Source of the DNA: SAR324 cluster bacterium
GTDB taxonomy: Bacteria > SAR324 > XYD2-FULL-50-16
Assembly: GCA_002401295.1 (NCBI GenBank)
Contig: NVSR01000007.1
Location: forward strand, 16,014-38,721
DNA: 22,708 nucleotides
Direction of reading: 5' to 3'
Below the pieces are notes generated by a model. It was not told where the DNA came from and did not search any database. It saw nothing but the letters and a program-made list of their open reading frames with translations. Both the position numbers and the translations under genes were made by a program. Shown here one piece after another: positions 20,784 to 22,708 of this stretch (its first letter is position 1; the number at the start of each line of letters is the position of its first letter).

Positions 20784-21119
20784 ATGGATATCAAAGAAGA
20801 AGAATTAAATAACTTGCTTATAACATTTATGGGTTTTAACGACTCATTTATTAGACAAATGTATAAAACCTACGGGTCTAATGCTAAGGCCGTTTTACAA
20901 GGGATTATAAATAATGCAAAAAACAAAGAAATATTTTTAAATGAGCTTCAGATATTTGTAAATCATCATTGGGAAGAAAAGGATGAAAATATAAAGGATT
21001 ATATAAAGTTTTTAGAAAATGAAAAGAAAGAAAAAATACTTAAGTTCAATAAACAATTTGAACATGAAAACTTAGAGTCTTTGATTAATGAGAATAATGA
21101 AGACCCCCAAATGTCTTAA
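20784..21119 (+). CDS. Hypothetical helical protein (111 aa)
   Basis: Unrecognised 111-aa protein, acidic and Lys/Asn/Glu-rich, apparently all helix, with no membrane segment or Cys. GAGAGGA at 20768-20774 precedes the ATG. The Y-G-S-N-A-K-A-V-L-Q-G-I-I motif (29-41) may form a helix-turn-helix-like hairpin, but this is weak. Its upstream region repeats that of the GGCT gene (20727-20763 versus 9602-9638), which suggests common regulation despite the 11-kb distance. It converges on the RNase T2 gene with a shared terminator. Confidence 0.72.
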   Translation: MDIKEEELNNLLITFMGFNDSFIRQMYKTYGSNAKAVLQGIINNAKNKEIFLNELQIFVNHHWEEKDENIKDYIKFLENEKKEKILKFNKQFEHENLESLINENNEDPQMS

Positions 21120-21128
21120 TCAAAAAGT

Positions 21129-21157
21129 AGAAAGAGAGGTTTATAAGACCTCCTTCT
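21129..21157. terminator. Hairpin between convergent genes
   Basis: GAGGT/ACCTC (21136-21140 with 21148-21152) extended by an imperfect AGAAAG/CTTCT stem, with T-rich sequence on the right (AATTTTG) and A-rich on the left (CAAAAAG), as expected for a bidirectional terminator. It lies between the 111-aa gene and RNase T2 and overlaps the RNase T2 stop codon. Confidence 0.55.
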
Positions 21158-21926
21158 AATTTTGTCCTATTGCATCTACTTTAAATGTTTTTCCACAACC
21201 GTTATTATGATTGTTATCTACTTCACGTAACAGCTGCTTTAATGTTGACTCTTTGGAAATATCTTTTGGTAAACTAATGTATATATCTATTAACATTCCT
21301 TTGTAACACTTAATAAGCATTTTCTTGTGTGCACCTTCTCCTAGCGACTTATCAACCACTGAAAAGAATTCTTTTGTGGATACACTTTTACCTATATTTT
21401 GTGCCATATAGCCACTAATGCCACTTTCATTAAATTCTTTTAAAAGACGAATGGACATGTCGTAATATTGTGTAGCATCTCTTTGTGTTTGACACGTACC
21501 ATGCTTATACCATTCATGTCTTTGTAAACACGTACCGTGAGCGGCACTCGGCATATAAACACCAAGGTTAGCTAAAGACTCTTGGCTCATAGGGACTGGC
21601 TTATAATTACAATGCCCTTTTTCTTTAGGATTGTTTTTATCACAGTATCCATAGCTGTGTCCACATGATGATTTATTTGGCCAAAATCCATGCAAGGCGA
21701 AGTTGTTTGCTTGGTATGCATTTGTATTTGTAACTGAGCACTCTTTTTTTTGACTTTTCATTTCACAAAATGCTGGTTGCCAACTTACTGCTAATACATT
21801 ACTTTCTGCCAACCCTGAAACATCACAGTCTGGAGGTAAGTTGTTTTTTAACACTTCAGCACTAATCGTAATATTAAGACTTAATAATGCGACTCCAATG
21901 AAATACCCTAATTTAAAAACTTTCAT
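21156..21926 (-). CDS. Secreted RNase T2 family ribonuclease
   Basis: A 256-aa protein with a Sec signal peptide (core 7-21, cleavage likely after S-A at 22-23) and the two active-site blocks of the RNase T2 family: L-H-G-F-W-P-N at 78-84 with His79, and H-E-W-Y-K-H-G-T-C at 137-145 with His137, Glu138, Lys141 and His142. Multiple Cys are compatible with the disulfides of this periplasmic or secreted family, which degrades RNA through 2',3'-cyclic phosphates. All catalytic residues are present, so it should be active. It stands alone on the minus strand, with a shared terminator downstream. Roles could be nutrient scavenging, phage-RNA decay in the periplasm, or an antibacterial effector; context does not decide. 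Confidence 0.95.
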   Translation of the reverse strand: MKVFKLGYFIGVALLSLNITISAEVLKNNLPPDCDVSGLAESNVLAVSWQPAFCEMKSQKKECSVTNTNAYQANNFALHGFWPNKSSCGHSYGYCDKNNPKEKGHCNYKPVPMSQESLANLGVYMPSAAHGTCLQRHEWYKHGTCQTQRDATQYYDMSIRLLKEFNESGISGYMAQNIGKSVSTKEFFSVVDKSLGEGAHKKMLIKCYKGMLIDIYISLPKDISKESTLKQLLREVDNNHNNGCGKTFKVDAIGQN

Positions 21927-22055
21927 TCTTCCACCTTTAATTTTTAATGAATGATGGTATCTTTCATTACCTTAGAATCACCTCATCTTTATTACGCCAG
22001 GTTTTAGCTTTAGCAATATGCTAGAATTTGATAATTTTCCACAAAGGACCAAAAT

Positions 22056-22181
22056 ATGGATGAGATCAATAACATTACAGAATTAAAAAGATGGACTACT
22101 CTCTTTGATTTAAATTTCAATGAATCTAATTGCTACTTAATTGCGATATTATGTAGCAAACGCACAAGACTTTCATCGTAA
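22056..22181 (+). CDS. Small ORF (41 aa)
   Basis: A 41-codon frame (M-D-E-I-N-N-I-T-E-L-K-R-W...) with AAAGGA at 22043-22048, seven bases before the ATG. No family recognised and no membrane helix. It ends 40 bp before the IS-truncated gene and could be its operon partner or a remnant. The ribosome site is the main support. Confidence 0.4.
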   Translation: MDEINNITELKRWTTLFDLNFNESNCYLIAILCSKRTRLSS

Positions 22182-22221
22182 AATCAGCTAAAATTTTCTT
22201 ATTAATTTAAGGAGATTTATT

Positions 22222-22491
22222 ATGGCTGAGACACATGTAATAAGTGCATTAGTAAGTAAAAGAAGTGAGCTGTTAGGCGAGATTATACACCATGAAGCTT
22301 TAATCAAAGAGTATCAATCAAATCTATCTAGCATTGATAAAACAATCCATATTTTTGATATTTCATATGACCTGAGAACTGTAAAACCTAAAAGAGTAAC
22401 GAGGGATAGATATTTCAAAAATGGAGAAGCTGTTGTCTTGATTTTAGACACTCTTAGAGAATTGAATAGTGGAATGTCCCCTATATCCTAG
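22222..22491 (+). pseudogene. Coiled-coil/basic-linker protein truncated by an IS element
   Basis: Starts with a strong AAGGAG site (22209-22214). The first 84 codons are native: a helical region (S-A-L-V-S-K-R-S-E-L-L-G-E-I-I at 8-22), an I-F-D-I-S-Y-D segment, a basic K-P-K-R-V-T-R-D-R-Y-F linker, then the start of a helix (E-A-V-V-L-I-L-D-T-L-R). This layout is typical of a small protein family seen on mobile elements, usually about 130-140 residues, with a short helix-turn-helix-like C-terminus. Codon 85 onward (M-S-P-I-S) is read from the inserted IS, whose end begins at 22475. The protein has therefore lost its C-terminal part. Confidence 0.7.
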
Positions 22492-22708
22492 ACAATTATT
22501 AATCCAATAAAAACCTATTTTTCTAAATCCCTATTATTATATCTATTTTCAAATTCATTAGGCGAAATATATCCTAAATAACTATGTCTTCTTTTTGGGT
22601 TATAGAACATTTCTATGTACTCAAATATTTTAGAAGCTGCCACTTCTCTTGTTAAAAACACTTGCTTTCGTACCAGTTCTTTTTTGATAGTTTTGAAGAA
22701 GCTTTCAG
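22475..22708 (-). mobile_element. IS3-family insertion sequence, one end only
   Basis: The element end begins TGTCCCCTATATCC at 22475, with the TG terminus usual for IS3 family members, and runs off the right edge of the window. Its transposase gene ends 40 bp inside. The other end and the target duplication lie outside the window, so the exact boundary is inferred from where the host gene frame ends and from the TG. Confidence 0.72.
22515..22708 (-). CDS. IS3-family (IS150-like) transposase, C-terminal 63 residues
   Basis: The minus-strand frame reads E-S-F-F-K-T-I-K-K-E-L at the window edge, then I-F-E-Y-I-E-M-F-Y-N-P-K-R-R-H-S-Y-L-G-Y-I-S-P-N-E-F-E. These are the hallmark end motifs of the OrfB/rve integrase core; the first Glu is the likely third acidic residue of the DDE triad. 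The 5' part is outside the window. The stop is TAG at 22515-22517. Confidence 0.93.
   Translation of the reverse strand, partial: ESFFKTIKKELVRKQVFLTREVAASKIFEYIEMFYNPKRRHSYLGYISPNEFENRYNNRDLEK

Overview
The window is AT-rich (genes roughly one third G+C) and looks like an accessory or mobile region (plasmid or integrative element) of a Campylobacterota bacterium of the Sulfurimonas/Sulfurovum/Arcobacter type. The main pointer is the HU protein, whose sequence style fits that group. There are no rRNA, tRNA, ribosomal or central-metabolism genes. There are many short unrecognised ORFs, frequent TTG/GTG starts with good AAGGA-type ribosome sites, and the right edge is an IS3-family element that has broken a gene. 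The taxon is inferred from memory of protein families, not from a search.

Left part (1-8314). The C-terminal part of an unrecognised gene runs in from the left edge. It is followed by a hairpin-rich spacer and a small HExxH membrane metalloprotease-like gene. From 1458 to 8314 everything lies on the minus strand: HU, small membrane, lipoprotein and exported proteins, an S49 (SppA/SohB-like) membrane peptidase, a DUF1294 membrane protein and several unknowns. The 8314-to-5997 block probably starts from a strong promoter (TTGACA-17 bp-TACTAT) at 8467-8495.

Centre (8315-13935). A 282-bp non-coding block bounded by perfect 16-bp inverted repeats separates two divergent transcription units. To its right is a three-gene plus-strand cassette: a GNAT-like protein with a C-terminal membrane anchor, a winged-helix/gamma-glutamylcyclotransferase fusion, and an amidoligase of the glutamine-synthetase-like (COOH-NH2 ligase) fold. 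This is a recognisable but unusual set for making and breaking amide/isopeptide bonds. Next come a RES-domain protein (NAD+-degrading toxin fold, here with an N-terminal zinc-binding segment and no obvious antitoxin) and, divergently, a PD-(D/E)XK nuclease-like gene interrupted by one in-frame TAA.

Right part (13967-22708). A tight minus-strand operon (19903 to 14643) encodes four proteins: a 503-aa unknown, a 569-aa protein with a four-Cys zinc motif, coiled coil and possibly RelE-like C-terminus, a GNAT-like protein, and a 447-aa coiled-coil protein. It has its own promoter with a 19-bp palindrome between the -35 and -10 regions. I consider this the best candidate for an undescribed system. 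Upstream lie a 55-aa ORF containing a perfect 32-bp palindrome, a well-defined small RNA gene (consensus promoter, three hairpins, strong terminator), and a 39-aa one-helix membrane peptide. Beyond them are a 111-aa gene whose promoter region repeats that of the GGCT gene, a secreted RNase T2, a 41-aa ORF, and the IS-truncated gene.
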